A DNA stretch of 64,000 bases from JBHJGP01 sp050331695 (GTDB lineage Bacteria > Pseudomonadota > Alphaproteobacteria > Geminicoccales > Geminicoccaceae), in assembly GCA_050331695.1 (NCBI GenBank), contig JBHJGP010000017.1, forward strand, positions 124,001 to 188,000, given 5' to 3'. Of the stretch, positions 6,601 through 15,593 are shown piece by piece. The notes under the pieces were generated by a model, which saw only the letters and a list, made by a program, of their open reading frames with translations, was not told the DNA's origin and searched no databases. Made by a program: the position numbers and the translations under genes. The number at the start of each line of letters is the position of its first letter. Position 1 is the first letter of the stretch.

Positions 6601-9474
6601 TTACGCCGGCATGATCCGGCAGAGCGTTGTCTTGCTCTCTTGCATCTGGGTGACCGAATCGTAGCCATTGGTCTGGGCGGTGTTGCAGGCTTCGCCCAGC
6701 ACATACGGATCGGCGCCTTCCGGATATTTGTGGCGCTGGTCCTCGCCCTGGAAATGGCCGCCGAAATGGAACGGCATGAAGGCAACGCCCTGGCCGACCC
6801 TCTCGGTGACCATGGCCATGACCCTGACCTTGCCGCCCTCCGGTCCCTCCACCCAAACCATCTGGCTGTCCTTGATCCCCAGATCGTTGGCGTCGCGCGG
6901 ATGGATCTCGACGAACATGTCCTGCTGAAGTTCGGCGAGCCAGGGATTGGACCGGGTCTCGTCACCACCACCCTCATATTCGACCAGCCGGCCGGAAGTG
7001 AGGATGATCGGGTAGTCTTCCGAAAAATCCTTGGCTTGGATCGAGGCATAGAGCGTCGGCAGGCGATAGAATTTCCGGTCCTCATAGGTCGGATAGTCTT
7101 CCACCAGATCCCGGCGGGGTGTGTAGAGCGGCTCCCGGTGGATGGGCACCGGATCCGGAAAGTTCCAGACCACGCAGCGGGCCTTGGCGTTGCCGAAAGG
7201 CGCGCATCCATGTTCGATCGCGACCCGCTGGATGCCGCCCGAGAGATCGGTCTTCCAGTTGGCCTCGGGTCCGCCGACAGCCTCGATCGCGGCCCGTTCC
7301 TCGTTGGTCAGATCGCCATCCCAGCCGAGCTCCTGGAGCATGGCCATGGTGAACTCGGGATAGCCGTCCTCGATCTCGGAACCTTCGGACCAGCTGCCCT
7401 CCGCCAGCAGATTATCACCCTCATGTTCGACGCCGAAGCGCGCGCGGAAGGTGAGCCCGCCTTCGGCCACCGGTTTTGACGTGTCGTAAAGGATCGGCGT
7501 GCCCGGATGGCCCATTTCCGGCGTTCCCCAACAAGGCCAGGGCATGCCGTAATACTCGCCGTCGCAGGGTCCGCCCAACGCCTGCAGCGTCGTCTTGTCG
7601 AAGGTGTGTTGGTTCGCCATGTGCTTTTTCAGGCGCTCCGGTGACTGGCCGGTATAGCCCACGGTCCACATGCCGCGATTGAACTCGGCGGTCACATCTT
7701 CGATTAGCGGCTCGTCGTTCTCGACCGCGATCGCCTTGAACATCTCGTCGGCAAAGCCGAACTTCTTGGCGAATTTGTAGGCGATCGTGTGATCGGGAAG
7801 CGACTCGAACAGCGGATTGATGACTTTTTCCCGCCACTGGATCGAGCGGTTGGATGCCGTCACCGAACCGTAGGTCTCAAACTGGGTGCAGGCCGGAAGG
7901 AGATAGGTGCCGTCGGTCCGATCCTGCATGACCGCGGTCATGGTCGGATAGGGATCGATCACCACCAGCATGTCCAGCTTCTCCATCGCCGCCTTCATCT
8001 CGACCAGGCGGGTCTGGGAGTTGGGTGCATGCCCCCAGAAGACCATGGCCCGGAGATTGTCCGGCTGGTCCATATTCTCCTTGGCCTCGAGGACACCGTC
8101 GATCCAGCGCGACACCGGAATGCCGTTCGATTCCATCAGGTCCTTGGAGGCGAACTTCTCCTTGAGATATTTGTAGTCGACGTCCCAGACCCGGGCCCAG
8201 TGCTTCCAGGAGCCGGGCTTGAGCCCGTAGTAGCCGGGCAGCGTGTGGGATAGGACACCCAGATCGGTGGCGCCCTGAACATTGTCGTGGCCGCGGAAGA
8301 TATTGGTGCCGCCGCCGGCCTTGCCCATATTGCCGAGCGCCAACTGCAGCACGCAGTAGGCGCGGGTGTTGTTGTTGCCGTTGGTGTGCTGGGTACCGCC
8401 CATGCACCAGATCACCGTCGCCGGGCTGTTGGTCGCCAAGGTCCGGGCCACGCGCTTCAATTGAGAGCCCGGAACACCCGTGACCCGCTCGACCTCGTCG
8501 GGCGCCCACCTCGCGACCTCGGCCTTGATCTGATCGAGGCCCCAGACCCGCTGACGGACAAATTCCTTGTCCTCCCAGCCATTGTCGAAAATGTGCCAGA
8601 GAAGACCCCACACCAGCGCCACGTCGGTGCCAGGCCGGAAGCGGACATATTCGTCGGCATGGGCCGCGGTCCGGGTGAAACGCGGATCGCAGACGATCAT
8701 CGGCGCGTTGTTCTGCTCCTTGGCCTTCAACAGGTGGAGCAGCGACACGGGATGCGCCTCGGCCGGATTGCCGCCAATCAGGAAGATCGCCCGGCTGTTG
8801 TGTATGTCGTTGTAGGAGTTGGTCATCGCCCCATAGCCCCAGGTGTTGGCAACACCTGCGACCGTGGTCGAGTGGCAGATCCGGGCCTGGTGATCGACAT
8901 TGTTCGTGCCCCAGAAGGCGGCGAACTTACGGACCAGGTAGGCTTGCTCATTGTTGTGCTTGGCCGAGCCCAGCCAGAAGACGCTGTCGGGACCGCTTTT
9001 GTCCCGGATCTCCAGCATCTTGTCGCCGATCTCGTTAATCGCGTCCTCCCAGGACAGCCGCTGCCATTGGCCATCCACCATCTTCATCGGATATTTCAGC
9101 CGGCGCTCGCCATGGGCGTGCTCGCGGACCGCCGCGCCCTTGGCGCAATGGGCGCCCAGGTTGAAGGGGCTGTCGAACCCTGGCTCTTGGCCGAACCAAA
9201 CGCCGTCGGCCACTTCGGCTTCGACCGTGCAGCCGACCGAGCAATGGGTGCAGACAGATTTGACGCGCGTGACCTTGCCGGCGACCGCAGGTGTCGCCGC
9301 GGTGGCCTTGGTCATCAATCCACGGGTGCCGAGAGCCGCCGCGGCAGTGCCGCCGACGGCAAGGCCCGAGTTCCTCAAAAAACGACGGCGATCGACGGTA
9401 CCACCGGTCAGGTTGGTCAGGCCATCCGCCAAACGGGAGCGTCCCGCAACCCCGTTCGTCTTCTTCCTGAGCAT
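6601..9474 (-). CDS. fdhA: Formate dehydrogenase catalytic alpha subunit (Mo/W bis-MGD, Cys form)
   Basis: This 957-residue enzyme oxidises formate to CO2. RRRFLR at residues 29-34 is a Tat signal, so the active site faces the periplasm. An N-terminal [4Fe-4S] site uses C75, C78, C82 and C110. The active-site residue is Cys200 in ARICHSTTV, where E. coli FdnG has selenocysteine; there is no in-frame TGA. The HSTTVAG and GYGAMTN segments and the C-terminal dinucleotide-binding domain are as expected for the family. A TupA-like oxyanion-binding protein is encoded nearby, so tungsten is a possible alternative metal. It is preceded by the small Tat protein and TorD-like chaperone genes that probably help its folding and export. 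Confidence 0.96.
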   Translation of the reverse strand: MLRKKTNGVAGRSRLADGLTNLTGGTVDRRRFLRNSGLAVGGTAAAALGTRGLMTKATAATPAVAGKVTRVKSVCTHCSVGCTVEAEVADGVWFGQEPGFDSPFNLGAHCAKGAAVREHAHGERRLKYPMKMVDGQWQRLSWEDAINEIGDKMLEIRDKSGPDSVFWLGSAKHNNEQAYLVRKFAAFWGTNNVDHQARICHSTTVAGVANTWGYGAMTNSYNDIHNSRAIFLIGGNPAEAHPVSLLHLLKAKEQNNAPMIVCDPRFTRTAAHADEYVRFRPGTDVALVWGLLWHIFDNGWEDKEFVRQRVWGLDQIKAEVARWAPDEVERVTGVPGSQLKRVARTLATNSPATVIWCMGGTQHTNGNNNTRAYCVLQLALGNMGKAGGGTNIFRGHDNVQGATDLGVLSHTLPGYYGLKPGSWKHWARVWDVDYKYLKEKFASKDLMESNGIPVSRWIDGVLEAKENMDQPDNLRAMVFWGHAPNSQTRLVEMKAAMEKLDMLVVIDPYPTMTAVMQDRTDGTYLLPACTQFETYGSVTASNRSIQWREKVINPLFESLPDHTIAYKFAKKFGFADEMFKAIAVENDEPLIEDVTAEFNRGMWTVGYTGQSPERLKKHMANQHTFDKTTLQALGGPCDGEYYGMPWPCWGTPEMGHPGTPILYDTSKPVAEGGLTFRARFGVEHEGDNLLAEGSWSEGSEIEDGYPEFTMAMLQELGWDGDLTNEERAAIEAVGGPEANWKTDLSGGIQRVAIEHGCAPFGNAKARCVVWNFPDPVPIHREPLYTPRRDLVEDYPTYEDRKFYRLPTLYASIQAKDFSEDYPIILTSGRLVEYEGGGDETRSNPWLAELQQDMFVEIHPRDANDLGIKDSQMVWVEGPEGGKVRVMAMVTERVGQGVAFMPFHFGGHFQGEDQRHKYPEGADPYVLGEACNTAQTNGYDSVTQMQESKTTLCRIMPA

Positions 9475-9546
9475 CTTCGTCTCCAGACGTTGCGCCTCGG
9501 CCTTATCAGCCCGACGGCGCGTTTCAGCTTCCCTTCGCGCCCGATC

Positions 9547-9747
9547 TCAGAACCGGGCCAGTTCGTAGGCCTTCTTCACATGCGCCGTTTCACGGTAGCC
9601 TCTCTGCTGGCTATCGAGCGTCGGGGCACCGGCTTCGGTCGCACGCGCACCAACCGCCAGAGAGACACCGGCGGCGCTCGAGCTGCCCGCGAGCTTGAGG
9701 AAGTCCCGACGTTTCGCGCCCTTGGCTTCCGTCCTGGTATCTGTCAT
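9547..9747 (-). CDS. Formate dehydrogenase region Tat-signal small protein
   Basis: The 66-residue product begins MTDTRTEAKGAKRRDFLKLAGSS, carrying a clear twin-arginine motif (RRDFLK) and a hydrophobic stretch to about residue 35. The short remainder ends in HVKKAYELARF. It matches the small family named after its place, the formate dehydrogenase region Tat target (TIGR02811 as I recall). It lies 72 bp upstream of fdhA. The mature part would be only about 25-30 residues. Its function is unknown; an export decoy, an assembly cofactor or a small exported subunit are possibilities. Confidence 0.85.
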   Translation of the reverse strand: MTDTRTEAKGAKRRDFLKLAGSSSAAGVSLAVGARATEAGAPTLDSQQRGYRETAHVKKAYELARF

Positions 9748-9826
9748 CGCAATTCATCCCTTGCCATGACCGTTTGAGACGGGGCGTCCCGCAACCCGTC
9801 CCGCAAAGGCGCTCGCGTAAGGCCGG

Positions 9827-10456
9827 TCATGATCCGGCCTCGAACGTGAACGCGGTTGCCTCAATGTCGACGAACCGTTCGCCGAGCAAGCCGACGGCGG
9901 CGTAGAACCGAGCGCGCTTCGCCGCTTGAAGATCCCGAAAGAACAAAGCGGCCCAAGCACCGATGTGGCTCTCGAAAAACCGGTGCTGGGCCGATAGGTG
10001 GGCCGGCTCGCCGTAATCGCCCTCGATCAGACCGGCCATCATCTCGCACAATGCAGCGATATGATCTTCCGGTTCCCGCGCATGGTCTGCGCGGGCGATC
10101 CCGATCCGTTTCATGTCCGCCCGGAGAAGCGCGAGAGGTTTCTCGTTGAGGAAGCCCGTCAGATAGTAGGAGCCGAACGGCACCAACTCGCCACGACCAA
10201 CACCGATGAACAGATCGTGATATTCGCGTTCGATGGACGACGGATCGGTTTGCCCCGCTTCGCGGCCCAACGCACCGTAGGCCTCGCCCAGCGGTGTACC
10301 GTCCGCTTCTATCGTGCCCAATGCCTGCAGGACCTGTTCGTCCGGTGGCGCCGCCAACAGGCGTGCAAGAAGACGGTAGACAACGGCTCTGAAGCCGTCT
10401 TCCTCCGTCGATTCGCTTCTGAAACCTCTACGTTCGATTTCGGCCAACGCATTCAT
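9827..10456 (-). CDS. TorD/DmsD-family molybdoenzyme chaperone
   Basis: This 209-residue all-helical protein has the family pattern YHDLFIGVGRGELVPFGSYYL around residue 80 and EPEDHIAALCEMM around 130 (the conserved E-x-x-D-H). TorD-family proteins bind the Tat signal and hold the apo-enzyme until the molybdenum cofactor is in place. The gene lies immediately upstream of the Tat small protein and fdhA, so FdhA is its likely client. The ATG at 10456 begins MNALAEIERR. A more precise family name is not certain. Confidence 0.88.
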   Translation of the reverse strand: MNALAEIERRGFRSESTEEDGFRAVVYRLLARLLAAPPDEQVLQALGTIEADGTPLGEAYGALGREAGQTDPSSIEREYHDLFIGVGRGELVPFGSYYLTGFLNEKPLALLRADMKRIGIARADHAREPEDHIAALCEMMAGLIEGDYGEPAHLSAQHRFFESHIGAWAALFFRDLQAAKRARFYAAVGLLGERFVDIEATAFTFEAGS

Positions 10457-10553
10457 GCGGTCGCGCCGATCGCCTCCTCAGCTCATTCCCTTATGCACAA
10501 TTGGTAGTCTTACCTTCCTGCGCGGGCAATAAGGAAAAGCTCACGAGCCGGTG

Positions 10554-11018
10554 TCACGTGGCCGTCGGCTCCGGATCATCGATCGGATCGCCGCTGCCAT
10601 TCTCAACCGCGGTCTGCGGTTCCGCGGATGGCGCTTCGTTGTCGAGCTTCTCCAGATCGGCCAGCATGCCCCGACCCACCCGGTAGGCGGTGGTGAGCCC
10701 GGCCGCCACTGTCGCGCCATCGGTGAAATCCTGATCATAGTCGAGCAAGCCATCTACCTTGGCGATGGTCGGGTTAAGCCGCCAGAGTTTGCGCAGCGCC
10801 AGCCTTTTGAGCTCCGGTGGCACGCCTTTTTGCATGAAGGGTTTGAAGTCCGAGCCCGGACCAAGGCTGTCAATGTCCGGCAGTTGTGCCACGATCTCGT
10901 CCGTTGTGGCCGCTGGCTTCGGCTCAATCTCTTCGAGCGGCTCAGTTGCCTCCTCGGGTTCGCCTTCGCCTCGCTTGAGCCGAGACCACCGCTCCAAAAA
11001 GGTTTCATCAATCGTCAT
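10554..11018 (-). CDS. DUF3306 protein of the formate dehydrogenase cluster
   Basis: The 154-residue protein begins with FLERWSRLKR, has an acidic low-complexity stretch (residues 18-35), and then the conserved block PDIDSLGPGSDFKPFMQKGVPP with LKRLALRKLWRLNP, the hallmark of DUF3306. The C-terminus is again acidic and proline-rich. It is probably cytoplasmic as no signal peptide or membrane span is seen. It overlaps the DUF3305 gene by 11 nt, and these two families are regular neighbours of formate dehydrogenase operons. The biochemical role is unknown. Confidence 0.85.
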   Translation of the reverse strand: MTIDETFLERWSRLKRGEGEPEEATEPLEEIEPKPAATTDEIVAQLPDIDSLGPGSDFKPFMQKGVPPELKRLALRKLWRLNPTIAKVDGLLDYDQDFTDGATVAAGLTTAYRVGRGMLADLEKLDNEAPSAEPQTAVENGSGDPIDDPEPTAT

Positions 11019-11589
11019 TGGATACCAATCGGGCCTTGTTGCGGGCGCGGTCGACCGGCGCTCGGCCGTAGCCGAAGGGATCCGGGCGGTAGGCCTTGCG
11101 CTGGCGTTTGACGAACGGCTCCTCGACGTGATGGGTTTCGACGAAGGCCGAGATCCAGGCGATCAATCCCGTCGGCATGGCGACGCCGCCGACGATGTCG
11201 TCACCGGCGTCGAGATAGTCCTGGGCCTCGTAAGGCGAGGCGGTGACACGATAGGCGATCACCGGCGGCGCGTTTGGTCCGTCGTCCGCTTCTTTGCGCC
11301 GAAGACAGACATGGACCACCGGCGGCTTGCCCGCGAGGCTGATTTTGTAGGCCTCAGTCTCGGCCCGGTGCAGTTCCAAGGGCAGGGTCGCCGCGTGATA
11401 GCGGGTGAACCCGTCACCAGAGCCGATTTCACGCCAGTCCTCGACCGGCGGCGCTCCCGGCAGCACGGCCACCGGCGTGAAACGTTCCTTGGTCCACCGG
11501 TGTTCGATCCTGCGGCGCTCGATCACGATCCCGATCGGCATGGCGACGCGCAAGGGCGCTGCCGGCTCGGTCATCGCTGCGGCCTCCAT
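11008..11589 (-). CDS. DUF3305 protein of the formate dehydrogenase cluster
   Basis: The 193-residue protein shows PIGIVIERRRIEHRW near residue 18, then a long beta-rich region (VHVCLRR, VIAYRVTASPYEAQDYLD), and a basic tail with the motif ETHHVEEPFVKRQRK near 150. This is the DUF3305 family. It overlaps the next gene by 11 nt and is the first gene of the minus-strand formate dehydrogenase unit. The start may be the ATG at 11589 (MEAAAM) or the second Met six codons on. It lies back to back with tupA, so the 97-bp gap should hold promoters in both directions. Confidence 0.85.
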   Translation of the reverse strand: MEAAAMTEPAAPLRVAMPIGIVIERRRIEHRWTKERFTPVAVLPGAPPVEDWREIGSGDGFTRYHAATLPLELHRAETEAYKISLAGKPPVVHVCLRRKEADDGPNAPPVIAYRVTASPYEAQDYLDAGDDIVGGVAMPTGLIAWISAFVETHHVEEPFVKRQRKAYRPDPFGYGRAPVDRARNKARLVSNDD

Positions 11590-11686
11590 ACCTTGTTTCT
11601 TCGGTTTCTCACGCTACACACTGTGACCAAATGAAGGCACGCGAACAAGAGCGCGCCCGGCGATCCACCGGAGAGGCTTCATCCGC

Positions 11687-12514
11687 ATGCGCTTTCTCGT
11701 CAGTTTGTGTCTGTGTGTGCTGGTCTTCGCGGCGTCGGCACCGCCCGTGGCCAGCGACCGCTTCATCACGCTCGCGTCGACCACGTCGACCGAAAATTCC
11801 GGATTGCTCGCTCACCTTCTGCCGATGTTCACAGCCGGCTCAGGCGTCCAGGTCCGGGTGGTGGCGCTTGGCACCGGCAAGGCGATCCGAACCGCGCGCG
11901 ACGGTGACGCCGACCTCCTCCTGGTTCACGACCGGGCCTCGGAAGAAGCGTTCGTCAGCCAGGGTTACGGTCTCGAACGAGTCGAGATCATGTACAATGA
12001 CTTCGTGCGGGTCGGCCCGAAGGCCGATCCCGCCGGCGCTGCCCGACAGGACGATCTCGCCGAAGCCCTTCGTGCCATTGCCGAACAGGAAGAAACCTTT
12101 CTGTCGCGTGGCGACGATAGTGGCACGCACAAGGCCGAAAGGCGGCTGTGGCGGGCGGCAAGTATTGAGGTTGGCGAAGCGGTTCAGCCCTGGTACCGCG
12201 AGGCCGGCGCCGGCATGGGAGCGGTGCTCAACATGGCCTCCGGCATCGACGCCTATACCCTGACCGCCCGCGGCACGTGGCTTTCGTTCCGCAACAAGCG
12301 CGATCTGACGCTTCTGTTCGAGGGTGATCCGGCCCTGTTCAATCAGTATGCGGCCATCTTGGTCGATCCCGGCCGCCATCCCCACGCCAAAACCGCCGAC
12401 GCTCAGGCGCTTGTCGACTGGTTGGTCTCTCCGGAGGGTCAGGCGGCGATCGACACGTTCAAGGTTGGCAGCGAGCAGCTATTCTTCGCCAATGCCGGCG
12501 ACGGCGAAAGTTGA
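11687..12514 (+). CDS. tupA: TupA-like tungstate/molybdate-type substrate-binding protein
   Basis: The 275-residue protein has a signal peptide (MRFLVSLCLCVLVFA, cleavage near residue 23) and then the oxyanion-binding opening LASTTSTENSGLL typical of TupA. Other matching segments are DLLLVHDRASEE, RGDDSGTHKAE and NMASGIDAYTLTARGTW. TupA binds tungstate for an ABC importer. No TupB permease or TupC ATPase gene follows. Instead the next gene is a multi-cluster FeS protein, overlapping by 4 nt. In this setting it may supply metal for the formate dehydrogenase or act as a periplasmic metal chaperone or sensor. The fold assignment is firm; the ligand is inferred. Confidence 0.85.
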   Translation: MRFLVSLCLCVLVFAASAPPVASDRFITLASTTSTENSGLLAHLLPMFTAGSGVQVRVVALGTGKAIRTARDGDADLLLVHDRASEEAFVSQGYGLERVEIMYNDFVRVGPKADPAGAARQDDLAEALRAIAEQEETFLSRGDDSGTHKAERRLWRAASIEVGEAVQPWYREAGAGMGAVLNMASGIDAYTLTARGTWLSFRNKRDLTLLFEGDPALFNQYAAILVDPGRHPHAKTADAQALVDWLVSPEGQAAIDTFKVGSEQLFFANAGDGES

Positions 12515-14505
12515 ACCGGGTGGCTGATCGCTCCCGGACAAGGCTTTTATGTTCCTGCGCCAGCACGATTTCGAGCCTTGCCGGGTCGGCCGACCACCAT
12601 CTTTTGTGCCGATCCCAGCTCGATCGCTTCCGGCGGGCGCTGGCGACGGGCGAGCCGCTGTTGGTCGCTTGCACCCAGGAGCAGCCCCTGTTCGAGGAGA
12701 TCCGCGAAGAGATCGCGCCTGAGCGCGATGTGGTTTACGCGAACATCCGCGAGACCGCCGGCTGGTCTGATGAGGCCGACCAGGCGGGCCCGAAGATTCA
12801 GGCGCTGTTGGCGGAGGCCGACCTCGATCTTCCGCCTTCACCTTCGGTGACACTTCGCTCCGAGGGGAGTTGCCTGATCTATGGCGCTGGTCAGGTGGCG
12901 CTCGATGCCGCGGTCCAATTGGCCGACCGGCTTGACGTGACTTCCATGGTCACAGGCCCAAAGCCGCTGATCCCGCCCGCCGCCAACAGATTTCCTGTTG
13001 TCCAGGGGCGCATTTCTGCGCTTCGCGGATCGCTCGGGGCGTTCGAGATGACAGTCGATGGCTACGCGCTGGCAAACCCGTCATCCCGAGCGTTTTTGAG
13101 CTTCGAGGCTCCGAAGGATGGCGTCGCCAGCCGTTGCGACATCATTGTCGATCTCACCGGCGAAACGCCGCTGGTCACTGCCCCGGCCAAGCGCGACGGC
13201 TATCTGCGCGCCGATCCGGATGATCCGGCGTCCGTCCAACGGGTCCTGTTCGAGGCGATCGATCTTGTCGGCGAGTTCGACAAGCCCCGCTACGTTGCCT
13301 TCGATCGCGAACTCTGCGCCCACAGCCGGGCGCGCAAGACCGGCTGCACCCGCTGTCTCGATGTCTGTCCCGCCGGCGCAATTCGTACTGATGGTGATAC
13401 CGTCGCCATCGACCCCTTGGTCTGCGCCGGTTGCGGCAATTGCGCTGCGGTCTGTCCGACCGGCGCCGCCTCCTACACGCTGCCGTCGCTCGACGACCTC
13501 CTCAAGCGGGTGGCGACGCTGTTGCAGATCTACCGGGAAGCTGGGGGCGAGAGGCCGGTGCTGTTGTTTCACGACGGCGAGCACGGCGCGGAGGCAATCG
13601 GCATGGTGGCCCGCTTCGGCCGCGGCCTGCCGGCGGCGGTCATCCCGGTTGCGGTCAACGCGGTGACCCAGATTGGCTTCGAGGTCCTGATCGCCGCCTT
13701 CGCCTACGGCGCGTCAGCCGTCCATATCCTGGCTCATCCCCGCCAGCAGACCGAATTTTTGTCCGTGGCCCAGGCTGTAGGGCTCACGGAGACCGTTCTC
13801 GCCGGCTTGGGTTATGGCAGCGGTCGGGTGCAGGTTTCGCTCGAGGCGGATGTCGACGTTTTTGAGCGATCCTTGTGGGATTTCGTTGCCGCCGAGCCAC
13901 CGCCACCGGCCCAATTCCTGGCAATGGGTAGCAAGCGGACGCTGGCGCGCCTCGCACTCGATCATCTTCATCAGGCGACACCGACGCCCTTGGACATCCT
14001 GCCGCTTGCCAAGGGTGCGCCGTTCGGCCGGGTTGTCGTCGACAGCGACGGCTGCACGTTATGTTTGGCCTGCGTTGGCGCCTGTCCGACCGGCGCGCTG
14101 CAAGACAATCCGGAGCGCCCGCAACTCCGCTTCCAGGAAGAGGCGTGCATCCAGTGCAGCCTTTGTCAGGCCACCTGTCCGGAGGCGGTCATCGCGCTCG
14201 AACCAAGGCTCAATTTCACGGATGACGTTCGCCGTGCCATCCTGATCAAGGAGGAAGAGCCTTTCGCCTGCGTTCGGTGCGGCAAGCCTTTCGGCACCAA
14301 AGGCTCGATCGAGCGCATCGTCGAAACGCTCGGTGCCAAGCATTGGATGTTTCAACAGCCGGAGCAAATCGAACGGATCAAGATGTGCGAGGACTGCCGG
14401 GTGGTCGCGCAGTTCGAGGCGAAAGACAATCCGTTTGCGAGCGGCGAGCGTCCGCCGACGCGCACCACGGACGACTATCAGGACGACCAGGAAAACGACG
14501 GTTAA
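12511..14505 (+). CDS. Multi-[4Fe-4S] ferredoxin-like protein linked to formate dehydrogenase
   Basis: The 664-residue protein starts with TTG at 12511, overlapping the tupA stop (a GTG three codons on is an alternative). An N-terminal cysteine region (LLCSCAS, HHLLCRS, VACTQEQ) resembles those of iron-sulfur oxidoreductases. Four ferredoxin-type motifs follow: one near 269-286 (CTRCLDVCP), one near 305-315 (CAGCGNCAAVCP), one near 516-530 (CTLCLACVGACP) and one near 550 (CIQCSLCQATCP). A late zinc-ribbon-like pair (CVRCGKPF and CEDCR) ends the protein. There is no export signal, so it is cytoplasmic. It is known as a frequent neighbour of DUF3305/DUF3306 and formate dehydrogenase genes. It may move electrons between formate oxidation and a soluble carrier, but the partner is unknown. 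Confidence 0.8.
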   Translation: MNRVADRSRTRLLCSCASTISSLAGSADHHLLCRSQLDRFRRALATGEPLLVACTQEQPLFEEIREEIAPERDVVYANIRETAGWSDEADQAGPKIQALLAEADLDLPPSPSVTLRSEGSCLIYGAGQVALDAAVQLADRLDVTSMVTGPKPLIPPAANRFPVVQGRISALRGSLGAFEMTVDGYALANPSSRAFLSFEAPKDGVASRCDIIVDLTGETPLVTAPAKRDGYLRADPDDPASVQRVLFEAIDLVGEFDKPRYVAFDRELCAHSRARKTGCTRCLDVCPAGAIRTDGDTVAIDPLVCAGCGNCAAVCPTGAASYTLPSLDDLLKRVATLLQIYREAGGERPVLLFHDGEHGAEAIGMVARFGRGLPAAVIPVAVNAVTQIGFEVLIAAFAYGASAVHILAHPRQQTEFLSVAQAVGLTETVLAGLGYGSGRVQVSLEADVDVFERSLWDFVAAEPPPPAQFLAMGSKRTLARLALDHLHQATPTPLDILPLAKGAPFGRVVVDSDGCTLCLACVGACPTGALQDNPERPQLRFQEEACIQCSLCQATCPEAVIALEPRLNFTDDVRRAILIKEEEPFACVRCGKPFGTKGSIERIVETLGAKHWMFQQPEQIERIKMCEDCRVVAQFEAKDNPFASGERPPTRTTDDYQDDQENDG

Positions 14506-14594
14506 CCGACGCACGGCTTCGTCCCGTTCACCATGTCTTAGGAGATTTCTGCGAGGATTGAGGCGTAAAGCGAAACGTTCCGTTTGGGAGTTTC

Positions 14595-15536
14595 ATGGCC
14601 TTCGCCGAGACAGGTTCGGGATCCGCGCTGTCAGCAGCCGAGAATGGGCAGAAGCCCGAGGCTATCGCCGCCCATCAGATCGGCCAGGTCCTGCATGAGG
14701 CGGCTACCGGGTTTGCCGCACTCGACTCGGACAATCGCGTTCAGTCCCACAACCCGGCTTTCGCGCTACTTCTCTGCTCAGCCGAAAACGAGCCGTTCGT
14801 CGGCGCCTGCCTTATCGACATGGTGAGAGCGGCGCGGACCGGTTTGGAGCCGGCCGATGTCGAGCCGGAGCTGCAGGCCATGCTCGAAGACGATGGGCCC
14901 AGTTCGGTCGAGTTCGAGACCGCCGGGCAAGGGTGGCTGGTGCTTCGTCTGGAGGCACGGCGATCGGACCGACGGGTGCTGATCGCGGAAGATATCACCG
15001 AAACTGTGAACAAACGGCGCCGGGCGGCGAGCGAGGCTCGCATCGATCCGCTGACCCGGCTTGGCAATCGCAAGGCCCTGATCGAAGCGTTGATGCCCTG
15101 GACTAGCGGGCATGACTGCGAGGGCGCGCTGGCCCTGGTCTTGTTCGATCTGGATGGTTTCGCCGCGATCCGCGACGAGCTCGGTCCGGAGATGGGCGAC
15201 GAGCTGGTGAAGTTGGTCGCCCGGCGCTTGGAGATCGCCGTCCGCCCGAGCGATGTTATCGTTCGCTTGGGCGACGACGAGTTCGTCATCGTTCAGCGTG
15301 GCGGTGAGCAGCCGCAAGGGTCGGAATCCTTGGCCCGGCGCACCATCGCCCTGATGAAAAAGCCTTTCGTCATCGGCGGCCAAAATCTGATCATCGGCGC
15401 GACGGCCGGTTTGGCGGTCCTGGAACGGCCAAACGGCCGGGCCGAAGACCTGATGAAGCGGGTTCATTTGGCTTTGTTTCATGCCAAGGCCGAGGGCCGG
15501 GGCTGCTACCGCCACTACGACCCCTCGATGGAGTAG
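14595..15536 (+). CDS. PAS-like/GGDEF-domain protein with variant signature
   Basis: Residues 25-135 form a PAS-like sensor region (AALDSDNRVQSHNPAFALLL). Residues 148-308 form a GGDEF domain with DPLTRLGNRKAL, LFDLDGFAAIRD and the active-site loop RLGDDEF at 224-230. The canonical loop is GG(D/E)EF, so the second glycine is replaced by aspartate. Such a change usually lowers or abolishes diguanylate cyclase activity, leaving a possible GTP- or effector-binding role. No EAL domain or membrane span is present. It follows the FeS gene after 89 bp on the same strand. Its input signal cannot be told from sequence. Confidence 0.85.
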   Translation: MAFAETGSGSALSAAENGQKPEAIAAHQIGQVLHEAATGFAALDSDNRVQSHNPAFALLLCSAENEPFVGACLIDMVRAARTGLEPADVEPELQAMLEDDGPSSVEFETAGQGWLVLRLEARRSDRRVLIAEDITETVNKRRRAASEARIDPLTRLGNRKALIEALMPWTSGHDCEGALALVLFDLDGFAAIRDELGPEMGDELVKLVARRLEIAVRPSDVIVRLGDDEFVIVQRGGEQPQGSESLARRTIALMKKPFVIGGQNLIIGATAGLAVLERPNGRAEDLMKRVHLALFHAKAEGRGCYRHYDPSME

Positions 15537-15557
15537 TTTTCCGGATCTGCCGAAAAC
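15536..15557. terminator. Weak bidirectional hairpin between convergent genes
   Basis: GTTTTC (15536-15541) pairs with GAAAAC (15552-15557), with two further G-C pairs inside. It sits between the convergent GGDEF-protein and hydrolase genes. The A/T-rich outer arms would supply a short U-tract in each direction. The stem is short, so this is tentative. Confidence 0.35.
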
Positions 15558-15593
15558 GCACTCGCATCAATCAAGAACCTTCCCTCCGATCCG

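Noticed and set aside
6199..9777. Long plus-strand frames (426 and 496 codons) antisense to fdhA/fdhB
   Set aside because: They are high-GC antisense shadows; the minus strand has clear molybdoenzyme and ferredoxin motifs.
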